Shown here: in pieces, positions 15,600 through 24,899 of the stretch
Numbering within the stretch: the first letter of the stretch is position 1
Layout: each line of letters opens with the position of its first letter
DNA from: DASSBQ01 sp040981125
GTDB taxonomy: Bacteria; Nitrospirota; Nitrospiria; Nitrospirales; Nitrospiraceae
DNA length: 64,000 nt
Direction: 5' to 3'
NCBI GenBank assembly: GCA_040981125.1
Contig: JANRMQ010000004.1
Coordinates: 186,001-250,000 of the forward strand
Made by a program: the position numbers and the translations under genes
The notes under the pieces: generated by a model
What the model was told of the DNA's origin: nothing
Databases searched by the model: none
The model's input: only the letters and a program-made list of their open reading frames with translations

Positions 15600-18338
15600 A
15601 TGTCCACGCCGATCTTGATCGTCGACGACGACCCCGATATCCGAGAGTCTCTGGGAGACATGCTGGCCCATGAAGGGTATCGCGTGCAGACGGTCCCCGA
15701 CGGCACGGAGGCTCTGGAATGCGTGAAGCGCGAGCGTTATAGCGCGGCGCTCTTGGACATTCAGCTTCCCGACCTTGACGGACTCTCCGTTCTGAAGGTC
15801 ATGATGGAATTGGATCCCAGTTTGCCGATCATCATTCTGACCGGCCACGCCAATGCGGAGAATACCATTGGTTCCCTCGTCAAAGGAGCGTTCGCCTACC
15901 TGACCAAGCCCTATAACAAACAGGAACTCACGGCGATCCTTCGCCGGGCCGTCTCTGTGAAAGGGCTGGTCGTCCGAGCCGAGCATGTCGAACAAGCCTT
16001 ATTGGCCAGCGAACAGCGATTCCGGGCCCTGGTCGAATCCGCGAGCGACGCGATCGTCTTATCCGACCAGTCAGGATACATTATCTGGTGGAATGCCGCG
16101 GCCGAAGGCCTCTTTGCCTATCCGAAGGATGAAGCCTTGGGCCGGTCGCTCACCATGCTGATGCCGGAGCGGTTCCGCCAAGCGCACGAGGCGGGACTGG
16201 CCCGGCTGGCGCAGGGTGGAGAACCGCGGATGCTCGGGAGAACGATAGAAATGGTGGGTTTGAAGAAGAAGGGGACTGAATTCCCTCTGGAGCTATCGCT
16301 TGCCCGTTGGACCACCAAGGAGGGCACATTCTTCAGCGGCATCATTCGGGACATTACGGAACGGAAGCGGGCGGAAGAAGCGGTTGCCCGCCTCAGTCAC
16401 CAGAATCAACTCATCCTAAATTCAGCCGGCGAAGGGATTTTCGGATTGGACTTGGAGGGCCGTGTCACATTTATTAATCCAACGGGCGCACAATTGCTCG
16501 GCTGGGAGCCGGCGCAGCTGATCGGACGAGTCATGCATTCGGTGTTGTATCAGTCGGCAGACGAGGAAAGCGTCCCGACGAAGGATGCGAGTCCGGTCTA
16601 TTCCGCTCTCACAGACGGCGCCACCCACCGTATTCAGAACGAGGCGTTTTCGCGAAAGGACGGCACGACATTTCCCGCCGAATATGTCACGAGCGGGATT
16701 CGGGAGCAAGGCCGGTTGGTGGGCGCCGTGGTGGTGTTCAAGGATATCGCATGGCGAAAGCGAATGGACGCGCTCCAGCAGGCGCAACTCAAGGTCAGCC
16801 ACATTCTGGCGGAAGCCAGAAGCCTGCAGACCGCCATGCCGTCGCTTCTCAAGGCCTGCTCCGAGCTGGGCCAGTGGGATGCGGCGCTCTACTGGCGGAT
16901 AGATGCCGGCATGAATGTCCTTCGTTGCGAAGCGGCTTGGCACAAGCCGTGGTCGCAGGACGAGGAATTCTGCGCCGTCAGCCGCGGCGCCGCCTTTCCG
17001 CCCGGCGTCGATCTTCCCGGGCGGGCTTGGCTCGGCCGAGAACCGGTATGGATGCCGGATGTCGCCGAGGATGCCGGGTTTACCAGGAGTCCGACGGCCG
17101 CCCGGGTCGGGTTGCACGGAGCCGCGGCATTTCCTATCCGCAGGGGCGACGAAGTATGCGGGGTGATCGAGATGTTCAGCCACGAGCCTCGTCCCTCGGA
17201 GCGCCGTGTGCTCCATACGATGGCCGATATCGGCATGAAGATCGGCCAATTTATCGAGCGCGAATCGTCGGACCGGGCGCTACGCATTGCCCATGAAGAA
17301 ACCCAGCGTATTCTGGGCAGCCTGCCCGGCGCTATTCTTCTGTGCGGAGAGGGATACGTCGTTCAGTATGCCAATGAACTGGCCGACACATACTTTGGAA
17401 TGCCGGACGCACCGTTGCTTGGTCGATCCCTCATGGCTTGCCTGCCTTTATCCCCCTCCGCGAAAGACCGCGTCACGCGGGAGTTCGGCGAGGTCCTGCT
17501 GTCGGGGCAACGCCCGCTCCTCGATCAAGAGTTCGAAGGGGCGAAACGCGTTTTCCGATACCGCTTGTTTCCCGTCTCAACGGACCGCCATGCTCCCCGC
17601 TACGAAGTCGGCATCGTGCTCTGGGACATTACGGAGGAGAAGCAGTTTCAGGAGCAACTAATGCAGACCGACAAGCTCGCGAGTCTCGGCACCATGGTGT
17701 CGGGGATGGCCCATGAGATCAATAACCCCGCTCAAGCCATCCTCAGCATGGCCGAACTGATTCAGGAAGAAGAGGAGCCGCAGCAGATCAAGCAGTTTGC
17801 GGCGGATATCGTGGACTATGCCCGGCATGTCTCCAATGTGGTGCGTGATTTCGCCAGCTATGCGAGGGCGGCCGGACGAGACGGCCAGACGGAATTGGAT
17901 GTCGCCGATCGATTGACGGAGGCGGTCAAAATGGTCCGGCGTGGCCCGCACTTCGGGCACGTGTCGGTGGTCACCGACTTTATGGGCGACGCCATCATGC
18001 GGGCCCGCAAGGCGGAGATCGATCAGGTCTTTGTGAATCTGATCAGCAATGCGGCCCAAGCCATGAACGGGCGCGGGGAATTGAGACTTTCGACCAGGGT
18101 CGAAGGCGAGACCCTGGTCGTGTCAATCGGCGATACGGGATGCGGGATTCCCAAATCGATTCAGACCAAAATCTTTGACCCTTTCTTTACCACGAAGGAG
18201 CCGGGCAAAGGAACCGGGCTCGGGCTAAGCATTGTCCACAGAATCGTGACCAAATATGGGGGCGCGATCGCAGTGGAAAGTGAAGATGGACAGGGCACGG
18301 TTTTTCGCATTCGGTTTCCATTGGCCGCTGTCGCGTAA
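15600..18338 (+). CDS. Hybrid histidine kinase: REC-PAS-PAS-GAF-PAS-HisKA-HATPase
   Basis: A 912-aa soluble protein. The receiver has phosphoacceptor Asp53 (LLDIQLPD) and KPYN near 108. PAS1 is about residues 135-260, PAS2 265-385, a GAF-like domain 400-555 and PAS3 565-680. The H-box MVSGMAHEINNP carries His705 and belongs to the NtrB/DctB-like HEINNP class. HATPase boxes are VNLISNAAQAM, GDTGCGIP and GTGLGLSIV. HEINNP kinases often pair with NtrC-type regulators, which suits its own sigma-54 promoter. ATG 15600 overlaps a weak RBS (GAGGTTGC). A lone receiver gene follows at 18441, a plausible phosphotransfer partner. Confidence 0.9.
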   Translation: MSTPILIVDDDPDIRESLGDMLAHEGYRVQTVPDGTEALECVKRERYSAALLDIQLPDLDGLSVLKVMMELDPSLPIIILTGHANAENTIGSLVKGAFAYLTKPYNKQELTAILRRAVSVKGLVVRAEHVEQALLASEQRFRALVESASDAIVLSDQSGYIIWWNAAAEGLFAYPKDEALGRSLTMLMPERFRQAHEAGLARLAQGGEPRMLGRTIEMVGLKKKGTEFPLELSLARWTTKEGTFFSGIIRDITERKRAEEAVARLSHQNQLILNSAGEGIFGLDLEGRVTFINPTGAQLLGWEPAQLIGRVMHSVLYQSADEESVPTKDASPVYSALTDGATHRIQNEAFSRKDGTTFPAEYVTSGIREQGRLVGAVVVFKDIAWRKRMDALQQAQLKVSHILAEARSLQTAMPSLLKACSELGQWDAALYWRIDAGMNVLRCEAAWHKPWSQDEEFCAVSRGAAFPPGVDLPGRAWLGREPVWMPDVAEDAGFTRSPTAARVGLHGAAAFPIRRGDEVCGVIEMFSHEPRPSERRVLHTMADIGMKIGQFIERESSDRALRIAHEETQRILGSLPGAILLCGEGYVVQYANELADTYFGMPDAPLLGRSLMACLPLSPSAKDRVTREFGEVLLSGQRPLLDQEFEGAKRVFRYRLFPVSTDRHAPRYEVGIVLWDITEEKQFQEQLMQTDKLASLGTMVSGMAHEINNPAQAILSMAELIQEEEEPQQIKQFAADIVDYARHVSNVVRDFASYARAAGRDGQTELDVADRLTEAVKMVRRGPHFGHVSVVTDFMGDAIMRARKAEIDQVFVNLISNAAQAMNGRGELRLSTRVEGETLVVSIGDTGCGIPKSIQTKIFDPFFTTKEPGKGTGLGLSIVHRIVTKYGGAIAVESEDGQGTVFRIRFPLAAVA

Positions 18339-18440
18339 AGCTTGTCCTTATTCCATCGACTGTGCGCGTTCGGCCGCCGGACATAATGCCGAGAGCCGTC
18401 AATGAGAAATTGGCGGCAGCGTGCTGAGGAGGGCTCTACC

Positions 18441-18890
18441 ATGACGCAGATGCCCCAAGCAGAAATCTTTAGGCCCCTCACGATGCGGGAAGGTCGCGTG
18501 CTTGTGATTGATGACGAAGCCGCGATCAGGATGCCGATCCGGCGCTGTCTTTTGCAGGCAGGCCTGGAAGTGGTCGAGGCAGCCGACGGTGAAGAGGCGC
18601 TTGCCGCGCTTCGCGGAGGCGACAATGCTCTCATGGTAGACGCGATTCTATGCGACATCCGCATGCCGAAAATAGACGGGACTGATTTGATCCCACATTT
18701 CCGTGCGCAGCATCCGTCGATTCCGATTATCGTGCTGACCGGCTATCCGGACATCGAGCTCGCCATTCAGCTCATGAAGGCGGGCGTTCGCGATTATCTC
18801 ATCAAGCCCGTGACCAAACAGGAATTGTTGAGGTCGCTCAAAAATGCGGTCGAGCACCATACGATCTTCAAAGACCAGTTCATCGTGTGA
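18441..18890 (+). CDS. Single-domain response regulator (CheY/Spo0F-like)
   Basis: A 149-aa protein: about 20 residues of lead, then one receiver with VIDDEAAIRMP, phosphoacceptor Asp72 (LCDIRMPKIDG), VLTGY and IKPV near the C-terminus. No output domain follows. ATG 18441 is chosen over an in-frame ATG at 18402 because GAGGAGGG lies 9 bp upstream of it. It sits 102 bp after the REC-PAS kinase and probably accepts phosphate from it or relays between the kinases of this island. Confidence 0.85.
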   Translation: MTQMPQAEIFRPLTMREGRVLVIDDEAAIRMPIRRCLLQAGLEVVEAADGEEALAALRGGDNALMVDAILCDIRMPKIDGTDLIPHFRAQHPSIPIIVLTGYPDIELAIQLMKAGVRDYLIKPVTKQELLRSLKNAVEHHTIFKDQFIV

Positions 18891-18899
18891 ACCGAATCT

Positions 18900-19667
18900 T
18901 CAGGAACGCGATCCGGCAGTGGGATGGAAGGGCCGTTTGAATACCGCCCGCAAGCCGAAGTAGGCAAACGAATCCTTCAAATTCGAGTACAGGCGCTTGA
19001 AGGGTCCCATGTCCGAATTCGTGACATATTCCATCGTTAAGACGATGCGTTCTTCCCGTTCACCGAGCGGAGTGACCGCATGCCAGAGCTTATCTCCGTT
19101 GAAAATCACCATATCGCCCGGCGCGGTCGCCAGCTCCAGGTGGATGGGCTCTTTGCCGGGCACATCCTTGTAGAGGTCGCAGACCAGCCGGCATTGCCGT
19201 GATTGATCGAGCAGGCCCATGAGAATGGTGTAGCGGGCGCCCTTGTAGTAGGACGTATCGTAATGGTACCCAATGTGATCTCCGGGCTCCGTGTAATAGT
19301 AGAGCGCGCAGGAATGTGGGTCGGTGTCGGGGCAGAGGAGAAGATCCGCGTTCGTAAGGCGATTCAGAAACGCTCGAAACGCCTGGGATCGATATAATTC
19401 GAGAAACGCCGGCGCCTTCTCGATGACACTGTAGTAGCTGACGCTCCCGCCCTTTTTGTGCCCCGGAATATAGTTGCGATTCAAATCGCTTTTGAGCTTT
19501 TGCGCCTGTGGCGCCAGGCAGCTCTCCACCACATCGCGAGGCAAAAACCCCGGGATGTACAGGAATTCATTTTGCGCCCAATACTCTTCCCGCAACCGGT
19601 CGATGTCCAGCGCGGCCAGCGCCTGATCGACCGACTCACCGATTCGTGTCGTCGCTGATCTCATCAT
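18900..19667 (-). CDS. 2-oxoglutarate/Fe(II)-dependent oxygenase (HalD/BesD-like)
   Basis: A 255-aa protein with a double-stranded beta-helix core: GYHYDTSYYKG supplies His135 and Asp137, LWHAV supplies His196, and ERIVLTMEY supplies Arg207 for 2-oxoglutarate. The sequence resembles the family that includes the free-amino-acid halogenases BesD/HalD. Those have Gly in place of the metal-binding Asp; here Asp is present, so hydroxylation rather than halogenation is expected. The substrate is unknown. The gene converges on the receiver gene with a 9-bp gap and has a repeat element just upstream. Confidence 0.75.
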   Translation of the reverse strand: MMRSATTRIGESVDQALAALDIDRLREEYWAQNEFLYIPGFLPRDVVESCLAPQAQKLKSDLNRNYIPGHKKGGSVSYYSVIEKAPAFLELYRSQAFRAFLNRLTNADLLLCPDTDPHSCALYYYTEPGDHIGYHYDTSYYKGARYTILMGLLDQSRQCRLVCDLYKDVPGKEPIHLELATAPGDMVIFNGDKLWHAVTPLGEREERIVLTMEYVTNSDMGPFKRLYSNLKDSFAYFGLRAVFKRPFHPTAGSRS

Positions 19668-19683
19668 AGCGATTCCTCTCCGG

Positions 19684-19893
19684 CAGGATGTTGAAAAGTC
19701 TCTATCTCACCCACCCGGCCCTTGTGCGCCAAGACGCACATTCACCAGGCTTTGTTCTCGCTTCGCGCAAAGTCTCGACGTACCGGCAAAGAGTACGCCT
19801 CAACCGTTCGCTCGCTACGGCCCCGCCGTGGAACGGTGCGTCCCGGCGCACCGGGGATGGGCGGGTGAAAAAAGGGCCCTTTTGAACATCCTG
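19684..19893. repeat. GATGTTGAAAAG-ended intergenic repeat, copy 1
   Basis: The left end CAGGATGTTGAAAAG (19684-19698) and right end CTTTTGAACATCCTG (19879-19893) are 15-bp inverted repeats with one mismatch. The 210-bp interior has no gene. It includes GTTCTCGCTTCGCG and TCTCGACGTACCGG blocks that recur, diverged, in a second copy at about 55274. MITE-like, nonautonomous. It fills most of the gap between the oxygenase gene and lolA. Confidence 0.65.
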
Positions 19894-19979
19894 CAGTGGT
19901 ATTGTCGTTCATCCTGGACAACAACCTGCTAGTCGGAAATCCTTCACGCTCACTCAGAACTCAGAACTTGTCCCCCGCG

Positions 19980-20726
19980 TCATGGCGGGCTCAGCACCGG
20001 CGCTTTTACGACTTCCACGTCGGCAGGCGTCTTAAACTCGAACAGGTCGTCCGGCAATCCGCTGTTGGATTTGAGATCGATGAATTCAAACGTCGCGACG
20101 TTCCCGGTGACTTCGTGCAAGGCAATGGTCCTGAGAAAATAGGTTTTCGGCTGCACTTCGATGACGATTCGTTGAACGGCGCGGTCCGGCTCGGAGCGGC
20201 CCTGTTTCGGGGTCAAGGTCATGCGCCGGATGCCGCCCGCTCCCCGTTCCTGCCCCGTAGGCTGCACATCGAACTCCTCGTCGATTCTACCCACGCCCTG
20301 AAGAAGCTGAAGCGGCGCCTGCGATGCCGCCATGTGGGTTAATTTTCCCACCAGCACTTGCTTATGTTCCGGCACGTACATCCGCACATCGTCTTTGTTC
20401 ACATAGATTTCTTGGATCGAAGGCTCGCGGTAGTCCCATCGCAACAAGCCGGGCTTCTTGATATAGAACCGTCCCGATGAAACGACCGGTGTCGCAAACC
20501 CCTCGATCCTGGTCTTCTGAGTAAACTCGGCCTGCAAATCCTTCGTTTTTTCATACCTGGCCTGGATCTTTTGGATGATCTCCACCACCTCCTGATGGGC
20601 TTTTTCGTCCACGACCTCGTCGGCCGAGCGTGCGACATCCGGGCCGAGCGCTCCGGGATAGCAGGACAAAATGAGCGACAGCAGGCATAAGCGCCACGCC
20701 CGGAGCCTCTCCATTCTTAGCTTCAT
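19980..20726 (-). CDS. lolA: Outer-membrane lipoprotein carrier protein LolA family
   Basis: A 248-aa protein with a hydrophobic signal (LCLLSLILSCYPGAL), then IIQKIQARYEKTKDLQAEFTQ, GRFYIKKPGLLRWDY and IYVNKDDVRMYVPEHKQVLV, the LolA beta-sheet signature. It shuttles lipoproteins across the periplasm. The start overlaps the ftsK stop by 4 bp (ATGA), indicating translational coupling. Somewhat longer than E. coli LolA, with an extended C-terminal part. Confidence 0.85.
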   Translation of the reverse strand: MKLRMERLRAWRLCLLSLILSCYPGALGPDVARSADEVVDEKAHQEVVEIIQKIQARYEKTKDLQAEFTQKTRIEGFATPVVSSGRFYIKKPGLLRWDYREPSIQEIYVNKDDVRMYVPEHKQVLVGKLTHMAASQAPLQLLQGVGRIDEEFDVQPTGQERGAGGIRRMTLTPKQGRSEPDRAVQRIVIEVQPKTYFLRTIALHEVTGNVATFEFIDLKSNSGLPDDLFEFKTPADVEVVKAPVLSPP

Positions 20727-23179
20727 GTTTCTTCCCCTCCAACCGGTCCCCGGCGCCCGATGACTTCGCGGCGGCCGTCACGCCCCGCCGCGCCGACCAA
20801 TCCCTCCGATTCCATTTGTTCGATCATGCGGGCCGCCCTCGGATACCCGACCCGAAGCCGGCGCTGAATCAAGGATGCGGAAGCCTGACCCGTGGTCAAG
20901 ACCAGATCTTTTGCCTGCTCGTAGACCTCATCGCGCGCCTGCTCTTCCTCGGCTTCTTCCTGTTTGAGCGACTGGAGCTCCTGTGAATAGGAAGGCGAGG
21001 ATTGCTTCTTGACGCACTCCACCGTGCGGCGGACGTCGTCATCCGAGACAAACGAGCCGTGCAGCCGCATGAGGCGTCCTGTTCCGGACGCGAGATAGAG
21101 CATGTCGCCGCGGCCGAGCAGCGCCTCGGCGCCGTTGGCATCGAGAATCGTGCGCGAGTCTGTTTTTGAAGAAACTTGAAACGCGATTCGGGCCGGAAAA
21201 TTCGCTTTGATCAGGCCGGTCAACACATCGACGGACGGACGCTGCGTCGCCAGAATCAAATGGATACCCGACGCCCTGGCCATCTGCGCCAGGCGTGCGA
21301 TGCGGTCCTCCACATCCTTGGGCGCCACCATCATGAGATCGGCCAGCTCGTCGATCATCACCACTATATAAGGAAGGGGCTCCGGCGGGGTCGGTGGGGC
21401 GGAGCCGCCCGGTACGGTAATGCTGGGACCTTCCGTGGTTTCGCCGGCGGACAGCCGATCTTCCTCGGAGAGAAATTGTATCGGCAATTCCGGCTGCTCG
21501 GGTTTGGCCGGGTCGGGCAGGACGCCTTGCGCATGGCCCACTTTTCGGTTGTAGGCATCGATGTTCCGCACGCCCGCCTCGGCGAGCAATTTGTACCGCC
21601 GCTCCATTTCCTGCACGACCCACGCGAGGCCTCGCGCCGCGGACTTAGGGTCGGTGATGACCGGCCGGAGCAAATGCGGAATGCCTTCGTACGTTTGAAA
21701 CTCCAGCATCTTCGGATCGATCAAGAGCAGTTTGACCTCGTCGGGCCTGGCGTTGAACAGAATGCTGAGCAACATCGTATTGAGGCTCACGCTCTTTCCG
21801 GCGCCGGTCGCTCCTGCGACCAGCAAATGGGGCATCGTTTTCAGATCGGCCGTCACCGGAGCGCCGAAGATATCTTTGCCGAGTCCGAGCGCGAGCTTGG
21901 AGCGCGAGCGCGCGAACGAATCGCTCATCACGATCTCTTTGAACGAAACCGTCTCCCGGTGAGGATTCGGCACTTCGATGCCGACCACCGACTTACCCGG
22001 CAGCGGGGCCACGATCCGTAAGCTGATGGCTTTGAGGGCGAGGGCCAGATCGTCGGCCAAATTGACGATGCGCGCGACTTTGGTGCCGGGCGCCGGCTCA
22101 TATTCATACATCGTCACCACGGGGCCGGGGCGTACGTCCGTCACTCGGCCGTCCACGGCAAAGCTCTTGAGCGCTTTCGTCAGGATTTCAGACTGGGCCT
22201 TGAGCTCCTCTTCCGTCAGTCTCGACAGCGGACCGGAAGGATCGCTCAGGAGTTCGTTGGGCTCCGGAAGAATATAGCCGGCCTTGGACACGGGATGGGC
22301 CATGACGACGTCCGGCTCCGGCGACGGCTCGGGAGGCCGGCGTTTCTCGATGCGAATCGAAGGCTGAATTCGCGGGAGGTCTTCCGCCGGTTCGAGAGCG
22401 GGCGGTTCCGGTTCGACGACGTCGAGCGCCGTCTCGGCCTTCGCCTCCGTGAGAGCGGGGCGAGCGGGTTTGGCGGGTTTCGGCCTGGTTCGTTTCGGCT
22501 CCGATGCTGAAGGAACGGGCCATTCCGGAATCAGGGCCGCCATCCGCTCCCTCACCCTGTCCCACCATTCTGGTACTCGTTGTAATAAGACCCCGACGGA
22601 AACCGGCACGGTGAAGAGGAGGGCGACGAGGAATCCGGCCAGAATAATGATGTGGGCGCCGGTGTTGGCGAAGTAGGCCCGCAAGGTTTCCGCCAAGGTC
22701 TGTCCGATGATGCCGCCCGCCATCCCGCGATTCACCATCCCGCTCGACAGAGTCGGCACCCCGGTTATTTCGACATGCAAGAAGGCGCTCAGAAAGATGA
22801 CGGCCGCGACCGAACTGCCGGCATTGCGGAGGCGTACGGTCAGCGGGGTCTGCGTGAAACAACGCGCTCCCAAGAGCCCGAGCAACAAGGGGAAAAGATA
22901 GGCCGCGCCGCCGATCAGAAAAAACATGGTGGCGGCCAGCATGGCGCCCACGGTTCCGATCATATTCTTGGCCGGAGCCGCAGCTGCCGGTCCGGAGCCG
23001 GTCAGGAGCTTGGTATCGCTCGGGACGAACGACAGGAGGCTGAGCAGGATCAGCAGGCCGACTGTAATCAGGAGCACCCCGATTACTTCACGCTGTACAT
23101 GGGACGGGCGAGAGGAGGTACTGCGGGCGTCACCGCGCTTCGCCGTGGTGGATACACCCATAAGTCGGCATGCTAGCAC
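20723..23179 (-). CDS. ftsK: DNA translocase FtsK/SpoIIIE
   Basis: Up to 818 aa. Four N-terminal membrane segments (about residues 32-220), a Pro/Glu-rich linker (about 225-320), then the alpha/beta motor with Walker A GATGAGKSVSLN, Walker B VMIDELADLMM, ATQRPSVDVLTGLIKANFP and a C-terminal gamma winged helix (SASLIQRRLRVGYPRAARMIEQME) that recognises polar DNA sequences. It moves chromosome ends during division. The frame opens at GTG 23179; ATG 23161 is the more natural start. lolA is coupled downstream. Confidence 0.95.
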   Translation of the reverse strand: MLACRLMGVSTTAKRGDARSTSSRPSHVQREVIGVLLITVGLLILLSLLSFVPSDTKLLTGSGPAAAAPAKNMIGTVGAMLAATMFFLIGGAAYLFPLLLGLLGARCFTQTPLTVRLRNAGSSVAAVIFLSAFLHVEITGVPTLSSGMVNRGMAGGIIGQTLAETLRAYFANTGAHIIILAGFLVALLFTVPVSVGVLLQRVPEWWDRVRERMAALIPEWPVPSASEPKRTRPKPAKPARPALTEAKAETALDVVEPEPPALEPAEDLPRIQPSIRIEKRRPPEPSPEPDVVMAHPVSKAGYILPEPNELLSDPSGPLSRLTEEELKAQSEILTKALKSFAVDGRVTDVRPGPVVTMYEYEPAPGTKVARIVNLADDLALALKAISLRIVAPLPGKSVVGIEVPNPHRETVSFKEIVMSDSFARSRSKLALGLGKDIFGAPVTADLKTMPHLLVAGATGAGKSVSLNTMLLSILFNARPDEVKLLLIDPKMLEFQTYEGIPHLLRPVITDPKSAARGLAWVVQEMERRYKLLAEAGVRNIDAYNRKVGHAQGVLPDPAKPEQPELPIQFLSEEDRLSAGETTEGPSITVPGGSAPPTPPEPLPYIVVMIDELADLMMVAPKDVEDRIARLAQMARASGIHLILATQRPSVDVLTGLIKANFPARIAFQVSSKTDSRTILDANGAEALLGRGDMLYLASGTGRLMRLHGSFVSDDDVRRTVECVKKQSSPSYSQELQSLKQEEAEEEQARDEVYEQAKDLVLTTGQASASLIQRRLRVGYPRAARMIEQMESEGLVGAAGRDGRREVIGRRGPVGGEET

Positions 23180-23378
23180 AGGAAAAGGGTCATTTCAAAC
23201 AGCGATGCGACTTCGGGATGGCGAGATTATCCGGTATCAGCATCCCGCATCATTCTGTGCGGACTCGCCTCCCGGCTGTAGAGAAGTCGTGGCGTTGGCT
23301 GCGAACGGTGCACTCAGCCGGTGTTGGATGCTGAATGGTGAGTCCTGCCTGTTCAGCGCTCTGACTCGACCGCACAGT

Positions 23379-23413
23379 CCGTCATTCCCGCGCAGGCGGG
23401 AGTCCCAGTCCCG
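23379..23413. repeat. REP-like palindromic unit
   Basis: CGTCATTCCCGCGCAGGCGG, continuing AGTCCCAGTCCCG, contains CCCGC-GCAG-GCGGG, a short hairpin. A related CATTCCCGCGG...GGAATCCAGT sequence occurs at about 48420. This resembles the widespread CATTCCCGC-type extragenic palindromes of many GC-rich bacteria. Confidence 0.5.
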
Positions 23414-23454
23414 TAACAAGGCCGCTGTCGTGCGTGCGTTGCTCCCCACCTCTC

Positions 23455-23570
23455 AGAACGACCCTTCCGGGCTTACCCGAGTGGAATGCCTTCTGGAATT
23501 CCCTCAGCTGCGATCATGTGATCGCAGTGCTTCAGTCAGTTCCAGCTTTCCTTCTCGGCCAAGCCTCGGT
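23455..23570. repeat. Dispersed repeat with covarying palindrome, copy 1
   Basis: It starts ACCCTTCCGGGCTTACCCGA and ends near TTCCAGCTTTCCTTCTCGGC. In the middle is the palindrome CTGCGATCA-TG-TGATCGCAG (23508-23527). The second copy at 44688-44845 shares both flanks but has a different palindrome at the same place, with both arms changed together. Not coding. Confidence 0.6.
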
Positions 23571-24081
23571 GGGTCCCCGTTCCTCCGGTGAAGGTCGCAC
23601 GCCGCACGGCAGCGTCCCGGCCAAGGGTTCGCCTTCGCGCGATTCGCGACGCACGACTCACCATTCATTATTTTCTCATACTAAGTGAGGCGCCACGTCC
23701 AAACCTCTGCGCGCATCCATTCCAGCCAAGGCCAACGGGCTAAAGAGATTCATAAGCGGAATGGGGCTGCCGGGGAAGGTGCGGGCGGATTTCTGCAACC
23801 TCCTACAGCGACTCGGCGGCCTCTGGAGAAACGGAGCGGTACGCTGAAGCGCGGCACTGCGTATACTTCGATCAGGACTTATTTGAAACCACACATTCCC
23901 AATGTTCAACAACACTTGCCATTGGAAGCCTTGCCATGCCGAAAGCCAAGCAGGTTTCGCTCTTTCCTTTAGCTTTGACGTGGCGATGAGGCCATTGTGC
24001 GAGTTGATATGATTCGCTTCTGAACGACATAAGCCAGGCATTAAACGCGAACAGTAAAAAGTACGAAACTTTAAAATATTC

Positions 24082-24429
24082 TCAAGCTTCTTTACAGTTG
24101 TCGCGGGATGCTTCCTCAAACGCTTCGAGTGAAGGTTGCTCAAGAGATTTCATGTAAAGTTGTCGCTCTCTCACGTATATTCTGAAACGTCTATGCGATG
24201 ATAGGACGTTATCTCCCTTCGCGAGTAATTCAATTTCGTATCCGTCTTCATCTATATAAATTTCCTTCTGGGCAGCCGAAGACGTATGCTGAATATGGGC
24301 ATGACAATCCCAATGTTTATTAAGAAATACGACGACGTCGATAAACCTTTTTTGTTGAGGGGCCAAGCTGACCGTATGAATGCCCTGAGCTTCGTGAGTA
24401 ATATGAAGCGGAATAGGGCCGTGACCCAT
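24082..24429 (-). CDS. Orphan small protein, unknown function
   Basis: A 115-aa protein starting MGHGPIPLHITHEAQGIHTV, with a charged, mixed alpha/beta composition and an acidic block IYIDEDGYEIELL. ATG 24429 is chosen because the longer upstream frame (to 24663) runs through a structured repeat and loses protein-like character. Its base composition is visibly more A/T-rich than neighbouring genes. It is isolated between structured non-coding repeats on both sides, suggesting acquisition. I recognise no family. Confidence 0.5.
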   Translation of the reverse strand: MGHGPIPLHITHEAQGIHTVSLAPQQKRFIDVVVFLNKHWDCHAHIQHTSSAAQKEIYIDEDGYEIELLAKGDNVLSSHRRFRIYVRERQLYMKSLEQPSLEAFEEASRDNCKEA

Positions 24430-24462
24430 TAGCTCTTGTGGCCTTGGCGAACATCGGCGGTT

Positions 24463-24650
24463 GGCGTTCTGAGCGCATTGCGGCCGAGTCGTGCTGGTGT
24501 GTTGAGCGAAAGACCGAGGGAGGCCCGACTGCCGAAGGCAGATCGGAATCCCCCATTCTCCTGAATGGGGGTTGGGGGGAGCCGCAGCCGGTCTTTCGCT
24601 GACTACAGCAGCTAGACGAGGCTGCGTAGCGCGAAAGCGCCGCTCGCCGA
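24463..24650. repeat. Structured element, copy U1
   Basis: It begins near TTCTGAGCGCATTGCGGCC. Outer stem GCGAAAGACCG (24506-24516) / CGGTCTTTCGC (24589-24599); inner stem CCCCCATTC (24550-24558) / GAATGGGGG (24563-24571); then conserved TTGGGGGGAGCCGCAGCC and CTACAGCAGCTAGACGAGG. A second copy (U2) at 24900-25110 keeps the same folds with different arm sequences. It lies directly upstream of the orphan small gene. Confidence 0.6.
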
Positions 24651-24719
24651 TGTCTATGGTCAAGCCAAGCTGAATAGTGGAGCCGAGCCAAATGTGTGCA
24701 TGCTACAGCGGCTCGGTAA

Positions 24720-24830
24720 GTCCTGTAGCGCGGGGGCACCGTGTGCCTTTGGCGGCTGGAAGGGGCGCACGGTGCGAAGAATAATGAGCACCACGTTTGT
24801 GCGCGCCGGCGAGACGGTGAGCTGGCAGGA
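24720..24830. repeat. Hairpin module shared with MITE copy 2
   Basis: A long stem GCACCGTGTGCC (24736-24747) / GGCGCACGGTGC (24764-24775) with one wobble, and an alternative small stem GGTGC (24771-24775) / GCACC (24788-24792). The minus-strand block GCACAAACGTGGTGCTCATT and what follows match GCACAGACGTGGCGCCCATT at 38644-38663, inside the MITE at 38444-38731. The small stem there is GGCGC/GCGCC, so both arms changed together. Confidence 0.5.
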
Positions 24831-24899
24831 ACGGGCGCGGAGGCGTTGCTCTTGACTAGTTTATTTTTAGCCTTCCGGTTGGGTGCGCTGTGGCGGTAT

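Larger units (their letters stand above)
23180..24081. other. 900-bp gene-free stretch carrying repeats
   Basis: No supported gene. It holds a REP-like unit near 23379-23413 and a palindrome-bearing repeat at about 23455-23570, both listed separately. A segment at 23715-23840 (CCATTCC ... GGAATGG arms, then CTACAGCGACTCGG) vaguely resembles the structured elements at 24.5-25.1 kb. The rest is featureless to my eye. It lies upstream of ftsK on the minus strand, so the ftsK promoter should be in its left end; no clear -35/-10 pair was seen. Confidence 0.5.
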
